Virus record (IMG/VR): IMGVR_UViG_3300031576_000225
Location: 1 to 32,764 of that record
Source of the DNA: a virus
DNA length: 32,764 nucleotides
Reading direction: 5' to 3' (one strand)
The notes beneath the pieces are model-generated. The model did not search any database. It saw only the letters and a program-made list of their open reading frames with translations, and was not told the origin of the DNA. The first letter of the stretch is position 1, and the number at the start of each line of letters is the position of its first letter. Positions 6,343 through 14,253 of the stretch are shown here, piece by piece. The position numbers were made by a program, and so were the translations under genes.

Positions 6343-7265
6343 GGCGCCGCCACCAACCGCGTGGCGGCCTCACGGATCAACCCCACGGACAGCGTCCGCC
6401 CGGAGCTCCCGAGCAGGCGCCGGCAGTGGCCGAGCAGCCGCACGAGCCGCCGCGGGATCCGCTGCGTGATGATCCGGATCTCCTCGAGTACTGCGGGGTC
6501 GTCGACCTGGCCGACCCACCGTTCGAGAAATCGGTGGAGCTCATGTTGCGTGAGGGGTTTGAGCTGCGTGAAGATCCCGATCCTCCCCTGGAGCTGTCCG
6601 AGCTCGACGGCACCACCTCCCGCGACGAGGGTGCGCTGCAAGGCGATCGATCCGGCGAAAACGATTCCGGTCTCGGTCTCGTCGTGTAGTGCACGCGCCG
6701 CCTCCAGCGCGCGTACTCCGAGGTGTTGGGCCTCGTCGATCAGGATCACTGCCGGCCGGCGGCGGATCGTGTCCACGATCCGCTCGATCTGGCTCGCCGC
6801 CGGCGGCGAGGTTGGGAGGTCGAGGGCGGCGGAGATCTGGCGGACGAGTGCGACCGGGCCCGTGGTGACGTTCGCGGTGATCGCGACGTATCGGATTTTC
6901 TCCCGTCGCGCACGCCGCGCCCACTCGCGCAGACCCACGGTCTTTCCGACCCCAGCCGCGCCGATCACCACGGCGATCTCGCCCTCCTCCTGGGCGATGG
7001 TGCACGCCTCCACGGTGGAGGCCGCCGCCTCGGTCTCGACGAACTCCCCCGGCAGATCGTCCTCGCTGATCTGGGTGCCGTGTTTGCGGAGCCACGGCAC
7101 GAGCGCGGCCTCGATCCTGTGCGGCGCGGGGTATTTGTCCTTCAGGTAGGCGGAGAGGCTGGCCGTGGAGTAGCCGATTTCCTCAGCCAGCTCACGCTGT
7201 GACATGCCCTGCCGATCGAGGGTCTGGAGGGTGAGGTCACGGACTTGCGACTTCGGAGGGTGCAT
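6339..7265 (-). CDS. muB: MuB-type transposition target ATPase
   Basis: 308 residues, close to Mu B (312). An N-terminal helix-turn-helix (MSQRELAEEIGYSTASLSAYL, about 21-41) is followed by an AAA+ ATPase with Walker A GAAGVGKT (102-109), Walker B VILIDEAQH (about 173-181), and a C-terminal helical domain (RIPRRLVRLLGHCRRLL). MuB polymerises on target DNA, delivers it to MuA and protects the phage from self-insertion. The start at 7265 lies within the end of the transposase gene (29-base overlap), preceded by GAGG. It directly follows muA, as in Mu. Confidence 0.95.
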   Translation of the reverse strand: MHPPKSQVRDLTLQTLDRQGMSQRELAEEIGYSTASLSAYLKDKYPAPHRIEAALVPWLRKHGTQISEDDLPGEFVETEAAASTVEACTIAQEEGEIAVVIGAAGVGKTVGLREWARRARREKIRYVAITANVTTGPVALVRQISAALDLPTSPPAASQIERIVDTIRRRPAVILIDEAQHLGVRALEAARALHDETETGIVFAGSIALQRTLVAGGGAVELGQLQGRIGIFTQLKPLTQHELHRFLERWVGQVDDPAVLEEIRIITQRIPRRLVRLLGHCRRLLGSSGRTLSVGLIREAATRLVAAP

Positions 7266-9441
7266 TGGTGGCCTCGATGCATTGGAGGTCGCGCGTGCGG
7301 CGGATCTCGCCCGCGCGGCGGTCCCAGTCGGCGACGGTGCGCAGCCAACGCTGGCGCGCGAGGTCGCCGTAGAAGAACTCGGGCTCCGCTGGGCGTGACC
7401 CGAGGAGGGATTCGACGTGCGCCTGATCGTCGTCGATCAGGACGGTCGCGGCAGGAGGATCGGCCGGCGGCTGCGTCGCGGGGCGGCGCGCGCGGTCGCG
7501 GATCTCGCGCACGATCTCGCGCACGCCCGGCTGGATTTGCTCGACAGCCCCGGACGGCGCGGCGGGTGTCGGTGCCGGCACCGTCCGGGGCCCGATCTCC
7601 GCGGCGACCGCCTCTTCGATGGAAGATCCGAGCAGGCGCCGCTCCTGTACCCGGAGCCAGCCGGCGACGGCCTTGCGTTCGGCCTTGCGCCGGCGCAGGG
7701 CCTCGGTGAGGATCTCGCCGGTGTCAACACCGCGCGCCGCGTAGCGGGCGAATTCGAGGTTCCCGGCGCGGCAGATGAGCGCGCCGCCCGGGATCGCGAG
7801 CACGAACAGTTCCTCGGGTCGCGCGGGATCCCACCGGCACTCGACTCGTTTCCCCTCGTGGCCGCACAGGGCGTCGTGGTGGTAGTGGCGGTCCTCAATT
7901 GAGATCAGCCCCTTCCTCACCGTGCGCACGTCGCGCCGCATCGCGAGCACGGCGAGAGCCAGCTCGTCGATCAGGATCGGCCCCCGCGCGCGTCGCGCCG
8001 CCACGTCGCGCGGCGCGAAGCGCCGCCCAGTGCCGTGTTCTGTCAGCCCGTCGTGCTCGGCCGATAGGTAGCGGACCACCCAGCCGGCGAAGCGGGCTCG
8101 AAAATCGTCGATGGCAAGGAACGCCGTCTCGACGCCTGGCGTCTTGCGCAGCCACTGTTCGTGGCCAGCCAGGAGCTCCCGGTGGCGCTCAGTGCGATCG
8201 CCCGGGGAGCGACCGCAGTACGTTGGTAGATCGCGCGAGAACTGATCGGCGACGGTCCTAAAGAACCGTTCGACGATCTTCGCCTTCGCGTTGTAGGGCA
8301 CGGCGTGGACCACCCTGGTGCCCACCGCGCCGAAGAGCCCGGGTAGCGACAGCCCCTCCGCGGGCCTGTTCCCCTCGAGCACGTGCGCACGGAAGTCCTT
8401 GCCGTTGTCGACGTAGACGTGGTCGGGCCGGCCGCATAGGTGGTTGAAGACGGGATCCCGCTTCGGCCTCACGCCATGGACGAAGGCGTCCGCGATGGTG
8501 CGCGAGGATGGCTGCAGGCTGATCGCCCAGCCGACGAGCGCGCGCGAGCGCACGTCGAGCCAGGCGGTCAGCCAGGGGCGGTCGAGTTGGCCGCCGCGAG
8601 ACGGGTTGATCACAAACGTGTCGAACATATGGTGGTCCCCGGACCACCACTGGCCCACGTCGAGATCGTCGTAGCGACGCAGGATCGGCGTGGCCACGGT
8701 GGAGTCGAAGGTGCGCGCGCCGTAGCGGTGGTAGACGTGGACCCCCCTGGGGATCCGATCGGCGAGGAAGTCGCGCACGACGCGGAGGCACGGCAAGTGG
8801 ATGGTGCCGGCGAAACGATCGACCAGGTGGCGGTAGATCGACTCGACCGATGCGTCGGGGTATTCCACCAGTCGGAGCGCGCAGAGCGCACGCTGAACCT
8901 CCCCGTGGATCGGGCGTAGCCGCGCATCGCCGGGCGCGGGCGGTGGGTGGTGGGGCACGAGCCCGATCACGCCCAGGGATCGGAGCCGCCGGAGTGAGTT
9001 ATGCAGAGTGCGCGGGTCGCAGGGTCGCCCCCACGACGGCCGCACCTGCAACAATGCCGGATCGGTCGTGGGCCAGGCGGCCAGGATCTCGCGCACCGCG
9101 GGCGATGGCTCACGCTGGCCGGCTGTGGTGATTGTTTTTTGTGGCACTGCCTCGAACCGCTCGATCAGGGCCGCGCGCCGTGAGGCCTCGCGCGCGTACG
9201 CCGCTCGCAGCTCGGGCGAGATCCGAGCCAGCCGGCGCTGATCCTCCGCGGAGGCCGGAGTCGTCGCCGCGCCAGTGCGAACATGGGCATACTTCGCCTG
9301 AAGATCGGCCGGCAGCGAGGAGAGGCAGATCTCGCGGTTTTTCCCCCGGCCGCGCGTGATCAGTCCGGGGAGGCGGCGGAACAGGGTGGAACGAGACCAG
9401 CCCAGATCGATCACGTCCTGCGCCGTCAGCCACCGCGTCAT
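7237..9441 (-). CDS. muA: MuA-type DDE transposase
   Basis: 734 residues. The N-terminal winged-helix end-binding domain begins MTRWLTAQDVIDLGWSRSTL, with RGRGKNREICLSSLP. The catalytic core holds the DDE triad: Asp269 in SGDHHMFDTF, Asp345 in HVYVDNGKDF and Glu391 in AKAKIVERFF; Mu A uses 269, 336 and 392, so spacing is nearly conserved. A C-terminal Mu_transpos_C-like region and a long charged tail (for MuB/ClpX contact in Mu) follow. It cuts and joins the phage ends in integration and replicative transposition. The start at 9441 overlaps the Ner-like stop (ATGA); the longer open frame lies in the Ner gene and is rejected. The recurrent sites at both element ends are its expected targets. 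Confidence 0.97.
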   Translation of the reverse strand: MTRWLTAQDVIDLGWSRSTLFRRLPGLITRGRGKNREICLSSLPADLQAKYAHVRTGAATTPASAEDQRRLARISPELRAAYAREASRRAALIERFEAVPQKTITTAGQREPSPAVREILAAWPTTDPALLQVRPSWGRPCDPRTLHNSLRRLRSLGVIGLVPHHPPPAPGDARLRPIHGEVQRALCALRLVEYPDASVESIYRHLVDRFAGTIHLPCLRVVRDFLADRIPRGVHVYHRYGARTFDSTVATPILRRYDDLDVGQWWSGDHHMFDTFVINPSRGGQLDRPWLTAWLDVRSRALVGWAISLQPSSRTIADAFVHGVRPKRDPVFNHLCGRPDHVYVDNGKDFRAHVLEGNRPAEGLSLPGLFGAVGTRVVHAVPYNAKAKIVERFFRTVADQFSRDLPTYCGRSPGDRTERHRELLAGHEQWLRKTPGVETAFLAIDDFRARFAGWVVRYLSAEHDGLTEHGTGRRFAPRDVAARRARGPILIDELALAVLAMRRDVRTVRKGLISIEDRHYHHDALCGHEGKRVECRWDPARPEELFVLAIPGGALICRAGNLEFARYAARGVDTGEILTEALRRRKAERKAVAGWLRVQERRLLGSSIEEAVAAEIGPRTVPAPTPAAPSGAVEQIQPGVREIVREIRDRARRPATQPPADPPAATVLIDDDQAHVESLLGSRPAEPEFFYGDLARQRWLRTVADWDRRAGEIRRTRDLQCIEATNAPSEVASP

Positions 9442-9626
9442 CGGCGCCAAGACTCGATCGGCACGCCCCCCCGGGTCGCCCGCTGGATCCGCAGGGCGTT
9501 GGTTATCCCTGGCCGCCGCCGCCCCGTCACATAGTTCGACAGGTTTGGCTGCGCGATCCCCGTTTTCCTCGCGAGCTCCGCCTGCGTGGTGTCGGTTTTT
9601 CGGAGCCATCTGCGGAGGTGATTCAT
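9438..9626 (-). CDS. Ner/Cro-like HTH regulator
   Basis: 62 residues with one helix-turn-helix, TQAELARKTGIAQPNLSNYVTG (about 13-34), and a basic C-terminal end. It is the first gene of the leftward early operon and is coupled to the transposase by ATGA, the position of Mu ner. Ner in Mu turns down the early promoter and the repressor promoter during the lytic cycle. No Shine-Dalgarno sequence precedes the ATG at 9626; the predicted transcript start is only about five bases upstream. Confidence 0.85.
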   Translation of the reverse strand: MNHLRRWLRKTDTTQAELARKTGIAQPNLSNYVTGRRRPGITNALRIQRATRGGVPIESWRR

Positions 9627-9629
9627 GGC

Positions 9630-9663
9630 GATATTAGATACTACATACTCACATCTTAATATC
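9630..9663. promoter_or_regulatory. Operator candidate: GATATTA inverted repeat
   Basis: GATATTA at 9630-9636 and its complement TAATATC at 9657-9663 face each other with centres 27 bases apart; similarity extends inward (GATATTAGAT versus GATATTAAGAT). Both arms overlap the early promoter, so binding would block it. Likely ligands are the repressor at 9716 or the Ner-like protein. Confidence 0.5.
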
Positions 9664-9665
9664 AA
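9638..9665 (-). promoter_or_regulatory. Leftward early promoter (Pe candidate)
   Basis: Minus strand: -35 TTGATA (9665-9660), 16-base spacer, -10 TAGTAT (9643-9638). Predicted start is near 9631, giving about a five-base leader before the ATG at 9626. A 19-base spacer to TATCTA is an alternative that would make the mRNA leaderless. It sits inside the inverted-repeat operator candidate. Confidence 0.55.
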
Positions 9666-9677
9666 GAAGAAAAATCT

Positions 9678-9707
9678 TTGACAGAAAAAAAAGCCCAACC
9701 ATATAAC
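9678..9707 (+). promoter_or_regulatory. Rightward repressor promoter, leaderless
   Basis: Perfect -35 TTGACA (9678-9683), 18-base spacer, -10 TATAAC (9702-9707). The predicted start is at about 9714, within two bases of the repressor ATG at 9716, and no ribosome-binding sequence is present. This points to a leaderless repressor mRNA, as for lambda cI made from PRM. Confidence 0.7.
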
Positions 9708-9715
9708 TTCGCCAT

Positions 9716-10234
9716 ATGGCGAAGAGAGTGATCAGCGACGAAGAGCGCGGGGTGGTCCGGCGAAATATCGCTGCGTTTCGGCGGGAGCTTGCCGCATCCC
9801 AGGCGGCGGTCGCGGCGCAGGCGGGGATCTCCCTCGCCGCGGTGTGTTCGTACGAAGCGGGGCGCCACGTCCCCGACATCGGCGCGCTGCGGCGGCTGAG
9901 CCGGATCTTTGGCCGGTCGATGGATGAGTTCTTCGATCCGTCGCCGGGACCGCCGAGTCGTACGCCGGCGTGGCAGGTGGGGCACGTCATCCTCGGGAGT
10001 CCGCCGCCGGAGCTGATCCGACGGCTGGAGGAGGCGATCGCCAGGATCAACAAGCAGGCCGAGGCCGCGCCTCACAAGGAAGATCCCGGGGACATGGTGC
10101 CGCTGCCCGGGAGGAAAGCTGGCAGTCGGTCCGTGATCCGCCGGGACCTCGCCGGGAAGCTGAAGATGAGGCAAGAGGCCGAGCTCGAGGCGCTGGAGAT
10201 CACGCTGGGGAAGCGTCCGCGCCCAGGGGGGTGA
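9716..10234 (+). CDS. XRE-family phage repressor (c-type)
   Basis: 172 residues. The N-terminal XRE helix-turn-helix reads LAASQAAVAAQAGISLAAVC-SYEAGRHVPDIGALRRLSRIFG (about 24-65), followed by MDEFFD, a classic Cro/C1 domain ending. The C-terminal part (about 70-172) is helical and charged, lacks a LexA-type Ser-Lys protease dyad that I can see, and may serve for oligomerisation. Divergent from the early operon, it is the expected lysogeny repressor. The ATG at 9716 has no ribosome site, matching the leaderless promoter. Without the peptidase domain, induction by RecA self-cleavage is unlikely; Mu repressor also responds to other cues. Confidence 0.85.
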   Translation: MAKRVISDEERGVVRRNIAAFRRELAASQAAVAAQAGISLAAVCSYEAGRHVPDIGALRRLSRIFGRSMDEFFDPSPGPPSRTPAWQVGHVILGSPPPELIRRLEEAIARINKQAEAAPHKEDPGDMVPLPGRKAGSRSVIRRDLAGKLKMRQEAELEALEITLGKRPRPGG

Positions 10235-10368
10235 CGGCGCATCCGGCACGCCCCCGGGGCTGCGTGAGTCGGCGCCGCGACGAGGAGATGGCGGCGCGCG
10301 CCTGGGAGCGATTGATGCGGCGCGCGCTCGCGACGGAGCGGCCCGCGCGTGTGCGTAACCTGATCTAA
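10231..10368 (+). CDS. Small basic protein coupled to the repressor, 45 aa
   Basis: A GTG at 10231 overlaps the repressor stop (GTGA) and follows an AGGGGG stretch. The product is basic and helical, containing RRRDEEMAARAWERLMRRAL and ending RVRNLI. The same overlap signature couples most early genes here, which supports it. It would be expressed in the lysogen from the repressor promoter. Function unknown. Confidence 0.5.
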   Translation: MTAHPARPRGCVSRRRDEEMAARAWERLMRRALATERPARVRNLI

Positions 10369-10450
10369 TTATTAATGTTTTAGAATAACTAATTAGTAGC
10401 AAGTAGTTTAATTAAAAGTAGAATTTGACATGTAATAAAACTCCCTCAAA
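10369..10450 (+). promoter_or_regulatory. AT-rich control region, late promoter candidate
   Basis: About 80 bases of strongly AT-rich DNA between the repressor unit and the first late gene. It contains palindromes CTAATTAG (10389-10396) and TTTAATTAAA (10407-10416), three AGTAG motifs (about 10395, 10402, 10417), TTGACA (10425-10430) and TAATAA (10433-10438). No -35/-10 pair with normal spacing is clear: TTGACA lacks a -10, and TAATAA lacks a -35. That is what an activator-dependent late promoter would look like. Repeats might be activator sites. A terminator is not evident. Confidence 0.45.
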
Positions 10451-10459
10451 GTGGCGACC

Positions 10460-10819
10460 ATGCGCTCGCCGCTACATCCCCCCGAGGTGACGCGACGCCT
10501 CCGGGGCTGGGTGCTCCAGTTTTTGGCGCAGACGCACGTGCGCGGCGACGGGGTCAAGCGCGAGCTGCCGCTCGACACGATCCGGAAGCTGGTCACGGAG
10601 ACCGCGCTCGACCTGAGTGCGATCACGGAGGTGGAGGTAGCGGAGGCGGTGTACTACCTCCGCGACAAGGGCTACGTGACGGTCATGCGGTTCGCGCCAG
10701 AACAACAGGCGCTCCTGCCCGGCCGGCCGGCGTCCGGGGCGCGGTTGACGGCGGCCGGAACCGACGTGGTCGACGGCACCGTGCAGGATCCGGGTGTGGA
10801 CCTGGGGGTGTTCGGATGA
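10460..10819 (+). CDS. Winged-helix-like protein at the head of the late operon
   Basis: 119 residues from ATG 10460; GTG 10451 would add three. The segment TEVEVAEAVYYLRDKGYVTVMRF and SGARLTAAGTDVVDG resembles a winged-helix fold (recognition helix, wing, then LTxxGxxxxDG as in transcription regulators and phage gp26-position proteins). It is coupled to the DUF3486 gene by a 4-base ATGA overlap. It could regulate late genes or act in packaging; the sequence does not decide. No clear ribosome site precedes either start. Confidence 0.7.
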   Translation: MRSPLHPPEVTRRLRGWVLQFLAQTHVRGDGVKRELPLDTIRKLVTETALDLSAITEVEVAEAVYYLRDKGYVTVMRFAPEQQALLPGRPASGARLTAAGTDVVDGTVQDPGVDLGVFG

Positions 10820-11448
10820 CGCGCCGCCGCCGGCACCACAAGACGGAACGCCTGTCGCCCGAGGCGCGCCGGATCGTCGATGACGGCCTGGGCGCCGGCG
10901 CGACCTACGACGCGATCGCGTTCAAGGTGTTCGAGGTGACGGGCGAGAAGATCGGTGATTCGTCGGTGCAGCGGTACGCAGCGGCGAAGTGGCTGCCGGC
11001 GCGCGAGGCGGCGCGCGAGGCCGACGCTGTTGCGGAGCGGATCGTCGACCGACTCCAGAACCTCGGCCACCTGGACGCAGCCTCGCTACGCGAGGCGATG
11101 AAGTTGACGGCGGCCGAGGAGCTGTTCCCTGTGCTGCGCGGCCTCGCCGCAGATGACCCCGCGTCGCTCGCGCGGTTCTTCTCGAGCCTCGACCAGAACC
11201 GGATCGGCGAGGCCCGGCTGGACGTCGATCGCAGGAAGATCGACGTCGATCTGGCGCGGGTGGAAGCAAGGAACCGCGAGATCGAGATCAAGGCCCGGGA
11301 GGCCGAGGCGAAGATCGAGCGAGTGCGCCAAGAAACGGAAGAGGCGCTGCGCCCTGGCCGCGAGCGCACGCGAGAGGATCTGGAGAGGACGATCCGGGAT
11401 CTCTACGGAATCGCCGCGCCGGCAGGCGCGGAAGAGGCCGCGGCATGA
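10816..11448 (+). CDS. DUF3486 protein (Mu gp27), putative terminase small subunit
   Basis: 210 residues. The start MTRRRRHHKTERLSPEARRI and the helix-turn-helix-like GATYDAIAFKVFEVTGEKIG-DSSVQRYA are the DUF3486/Mu gp27 signature. The C-terminal half is a long charged helix (about 130-190), likely a coiled coil. It directly precedes the large terminase, as in Mu, consistent with a packaging-initiation (small terminase) role. ATGA overlaps on both sides. Confidence 0.85.
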   Translation: MTRRRRHHKTERLSPEARRIVDDGLGAGATYDAIAFKVFEVTGEKIGDSSVQRYAAAKWLPAREAAREADAVAERIVDRLQNLGHLDAASLREAMKLTAAEELFPVLRGLAADDPASLARFFSSLDQNRIGEARLDVDRRKIDVDLARVEARNREIEIKAREAEAKIERVRQETEEALRPGRERTREDLERTIRDLYGIAAPAGAEEAAA

Positions 11449-12881
11449 CCCACCCCCTCGCGCCGCTCTACGGCTACCAGTGCCGGTGGATCGAAGATCC
11501 GTCGCCCCGCAAGGCCGGCCTCTGGTCCCGCTCGGCGGGGAAGACGCACGCCCTGATGCTCGAGGCGGCGATCGCGTGCGAGATGGCCGACGCGGAGCGC
11601 CGCGCGGACCCCTGGTTCTGCTTTGCCGCGGCGGAGGTGCAGACGCGGGAGATGGTCCGCTACGCGGCGATCCACGCGCGCGCGATCGGACTCGGGTGCG
11701 AGATCCTGGACGAGGATCACGTGGTGCGAGACGAACGCGGCGAGCGCAAGATCACCATGCTCTCCGTCGGATACGAGCACGGCTCACGGATCGTCGGCCT
11801 CCCGACGAACCCGTTCTCGATCCGCGGCAAGCACGGCAACCTCATCGGGGACGAGGGTGGCCACTGGCCGAACGCGGAGGAGATCTGGACGGCAGCGGCG
11901 CCGATCGCGAGCCGCCGACGGTACAAGGTGCGCCTCGCCGGCACGGCCGGTGAGCGGCGGGGGCCGTTCTACGAGATCCTGAACGGTGTACGCGAGGGGT
12001 GGAGCGTCCACCGGATCGACGTGCACCAAGCGATCGCAGAGGGGTGCCCGATCGATCTCACCGACGTGCGTGCGCTCGTCGGTGGAGGGCGTCGGTTCGC
12101 GACGGAATATCTACTCCAGTTTGAGGATGCGGAGTCCAGGCTGCTCGCGCTCGAGGCGCTCCTCGGCTGCGAGGATCCGGAGACGCTCGCGACGCCGTTC
12201 GTGCGCGTATCGGCTGAAGCGCCGGCCTGGCGCGCGCTGCTCGACGCGACGCCGTCCGAGCCCGTGCCGTCGGAGGGCTACGACGCACCCGAGGCATGGC
12301 GGCGGCTGTTCGCTCCCCTCCGGGGGGATCTCTACGTCGGGTTCGACGTCGCGCGGAAGCGCGACCTCTCGGTGATCTCCCTGATCGAGCGGGACGGATT
12401 GCTGCGCCGCGCGCGCGCGGTTGTGGCGCTGCACAGGAGGCGATTCGCCGAGCAACGAGCCTGCCTGTTCGCGGCGATCGAGCGCGCCCGTCGAGCGTGC
12501 ATCGACGCCACCGGCCTCGGCCAACAGATCGCGGAGGAGGCGGTGGAGCGATTCGGCGCGCACCGGGTGGAGGCCGTGACGTTCACGGCGTCGGTGAAGG
12601 AGGATCTGGTGACGCGCATCCTCCGCGGAGTCGAGGACCGCAGCCTGCGACTTCCGGCGGTGCCGGAGATCCGCGAGTCGCTGCACAGCGTGTACAAGCT
12701 CACCACCGCGGCGGGCAATGTGCGGTACGACGCGACGTCGACCGAGGAGCACGGCCATGCGGACTATTTTTGGGCGCTGGGGCTCGCGCTCCTGGCCGCA
12801 GGCGACGCGCGGGCGATGACCGCGGGACAAATCCAGAGCTGGGGCCGCGCGCGCCACCGGCGAGAGGACGCGCTCGCATGA
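11445..12881 (+). CDS. Terminase large subunit (Mu gp28-like)
   Basis: 478 residues. ATPase domain: Walker A WSRSAGKT (27-34) and Walker B NLIGDEGGHW (about 132-141), then a coupling motif LAGTAGERRGPFYE. Nuclease domain: DLYVGFDVARKRDLSVI (about 296-312), CIDATGLGQQIAEE and KEDLVTRI, the RNase-H-like fold of headful terminases. It packages DNA into proheads; in Mu-type phages it cuts outside the phage ends and takes host DNA along. ATGA overlaps couple it to gp27-like and portal genes. Confidence 0.93.
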   Translation: MTHPLAPLYGYQCRWIEDPSPRKAGLWSRSAGKTHALMLEAAIACEMADAERRADPWFCFAAAEVQTREMVRYAAIHARAIGLGCEILDEDHVVRDERGERKITMLSVGYEHGSRIVGLPTNPFSIRGKHGNLIGDEGGHWPNAEEIWTAAAPIASRRRYKVRLAGTAGERRGPFYEILNGVREGWSVHRIDVHQAIAEGCPIDLTDVRALVGGGRRFATEYLLQFEDAESRLLALEALLGCEDPETLATPFVRVSAEAPAWRALLDATPSEPVPSEGYDAPEAWRRLFAPLRGDLYVGFDVARKRDLSVISLIERDGLLRRARAVVALHRRRFAEQRACLFAAIERARRACIDATGLGQQIAEEAVERFGAHRVEAVTFTASVKEDLVTRILRGVEDRSLRLPAVPEIRESLHSVYKLTTAAGNVRYDATSTEEHGHADYFWALGLALLAAGDARAMTAGQIQSWGRARHRREDALA

Positions 12882-14245
12882 AGTTCTCCTGGCGGAGGAA
12901 TTTCGCGCCCGCGCTCGCGGCGGCCCCGAAGGAGGCGTTCACGGGCCCGCCGATTGCCCAGCCGAAGCTCTGGCGCTCGTATCCGGTGGACGGGATCTCA
13001 CCGGAGAAGCTGCGCCGGATCGAGCGCGACGCCGATCGCGGCTACACCCGCGAGCTCATGGAGCTCTACGATGACGTCGCCAAGCACCCGCACGTGGCAC
13101 GCGAGATCCGGCGAGCGAAGTTCGCGATCGCCGGCGCCGAGCTGGCGGTCACGCCAGGTGACGAGAGCGACCGCGGATCGGAGATCGCGCGAGCGGCACG
13201 GCTGTTCCTCGGGAGGATCCCGCGGCTCGCGCAGATGCACACGGATCTCCTCGACGCCGAGTTCAGGGGCGTCGCGGCCGTGTGGCCGCGGTGGGAAGCC
13301 GCGCGCGGCGCGTGGTGGGTGGTGGACTGGCAGGCCATCGACTCGCGACTATTTCGCCTCGACGCCGATGGCCGTGTGCTGATCGAGACGGCCGAGCACC
13401 TATCGGGGGAGCCGGTGCCCGCGGGCGTGATCCTGCACACGACCGGGGACATGGGGCCGGCGCTCACCCGCGGCGGCTTCGGCCGATCGATCTTGCGGCC
13501 GTGGCTATACGCCGGCTTCGCGGTGGTGGACACGTCCTCGTTCCTCGAGAGGTTCGGTCATCCCTACGTCTTCGCCGAGACGCCGCCCAATCTCCAGGAG
13601 GGCTCCCCGGAGATCGAGCGCGTCAAGGCGGCGCTCCGGGCGCTGGTGGTCGACTCGAGCGCGCTCGTGCCGCCCGGGGTCAAGATCCAGTTTCTCTCCG
13701 CCATCGACAAAGCGGGGACGGTGAGGGATGCCTTCCTCGCCTTCGTGGAGTGGTGTGAGGGCGCGATCAGCAAGGCGGTCAACGGGCAGACGCTGACCGC
13801 CCAGATCGGGGACAAGGGGAGCCTCGCGGCGGCGCGGGTGCACGCGGACGAGGCGCTCCTGATCGTCAGGGCGCGCGCGACGCGCTACGCCGAGACCCTG
13901 CGGACCCAGCTGATCGCGCCGTGGACGGAGCATCACTTCGGCGCGGGTGCTCCGGTTCCCGGCCTGGCGTTCTTGGTGGATCCGCCCGAGGACGCGCAGG
14001 CGCGCGCCCAGGCGGAGAAGACGCGCGCCGAGACGCTCGCCCTGGTGAGCGGCGCGTTGCGGGTGCCGATCGCGATCCGGCAGGTGCGCCAGGAGTTCCA
14101 CCTGGTCAAGCCCGAAAAAGGAGAGGCCCAGGTGGGAGAAATGGCACCACGGCTCTCCGCGCACGGCGTCTGCCCGCATTGCCACAGCGGGATCGATCTC
14201 GCCGTGGCCCAAAAAAAAAGCCAGGCGGTGGCCTGGGTGACCTGA
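12878..14245 (+). CDS. Portal protein, DUF935 family (Mu gp29)
   Basis: 455 residues in the zero frame. The ATG at 12878 overlaps the terminase stop; the longer open frame is a shadow of terminase. DUF935 features include LWRSYPVDGISPEKLRRIERDADRGY near the start, VVDWQAIDSRLFRLD, GPALTRGGFGRSILRPWLYA, FLERFGHPYVFAE and NGQTLTAQIGDKGSLAAARVHADE. The portal is the dodecameric DNA gate of the head. The end is odd: after CPHCHSGIDLAVAQ comes a run of nine A, then a short tail and stop. The C-terminal helices usual for DUF935 proteins seem to lie in the -1 frame beyond the A9 run (DELLSRLEETG and EQMFRAHMLGQMQ), so the full portal may need a frameshift. Confidence 0.92.
   Translation: MKFSWRRNFAPALAAAPKEAFTGPPIAQPKLWRSYPVDGISPEKLRRIERDADRGYTRELMELYDDVAKHPHVAREIRRAKFAIAGAELAVTPGDESDRGSEIARAARLFLGRIPRLAQMHTDLLDAEFRGVAAVWPRWEAARGAWWVVDWQAIDSRLFRLDADGRVLIETAEHLSGEPVPAGVILHTTGDMGPALTRGGFGRSILRPWLYAGFAVVDTSSFLERFGHPYVFAETPPNLQEGSPEIERVKAALRALVVDSSALVPPGVKIQFLSAIDKAGTVRDAFLAFVEWCEGAISKAVNGQTLTAQIGDKGSLAAARVHADEALLIVRARATRYAETLRTQLIAPWTEHHFGAGAPVPGLAFLVDPPEDAQARAQAEKTRAETLALVSGALRVPIAIRQVRQEFHLVKPEKGEAQVGEMAPRLSAHGVCPHCHSGIDLAVAQKKSQAVAWVT
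14212..14236 (+). promoter_or_regulatory. Candidate -1 frameshift site: A9 slippery run plus hairpin
   Basis: Nine A (14211-14219) include the heptamer A AAA AAA in the portal frame (14212-14218). A perfect 6-bp stem CCAGGC/GCCTGG with loop GGTG follows at 14221-14236. A -1 slip joins the portal (447 codons) to the frame that runs to 15903 with no stop, giving a portal-F fusion of about 1,008 residues. The spacer to the stem is only two bases, shorter than usual. Polymerase slippage, or a homopolymer sequencing error, are alternatives. Confidence 0.55.
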
Positions 14246-14253
14246 ACGATTTG

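Noticed and set aside
10425-10453. A standard sigma-70 promoter from TTGACA at 10425
   Set aside because: The bases 16-18 downstream (around 10447-10453) do not resemble a -10 element, so only a general control region was recorded.
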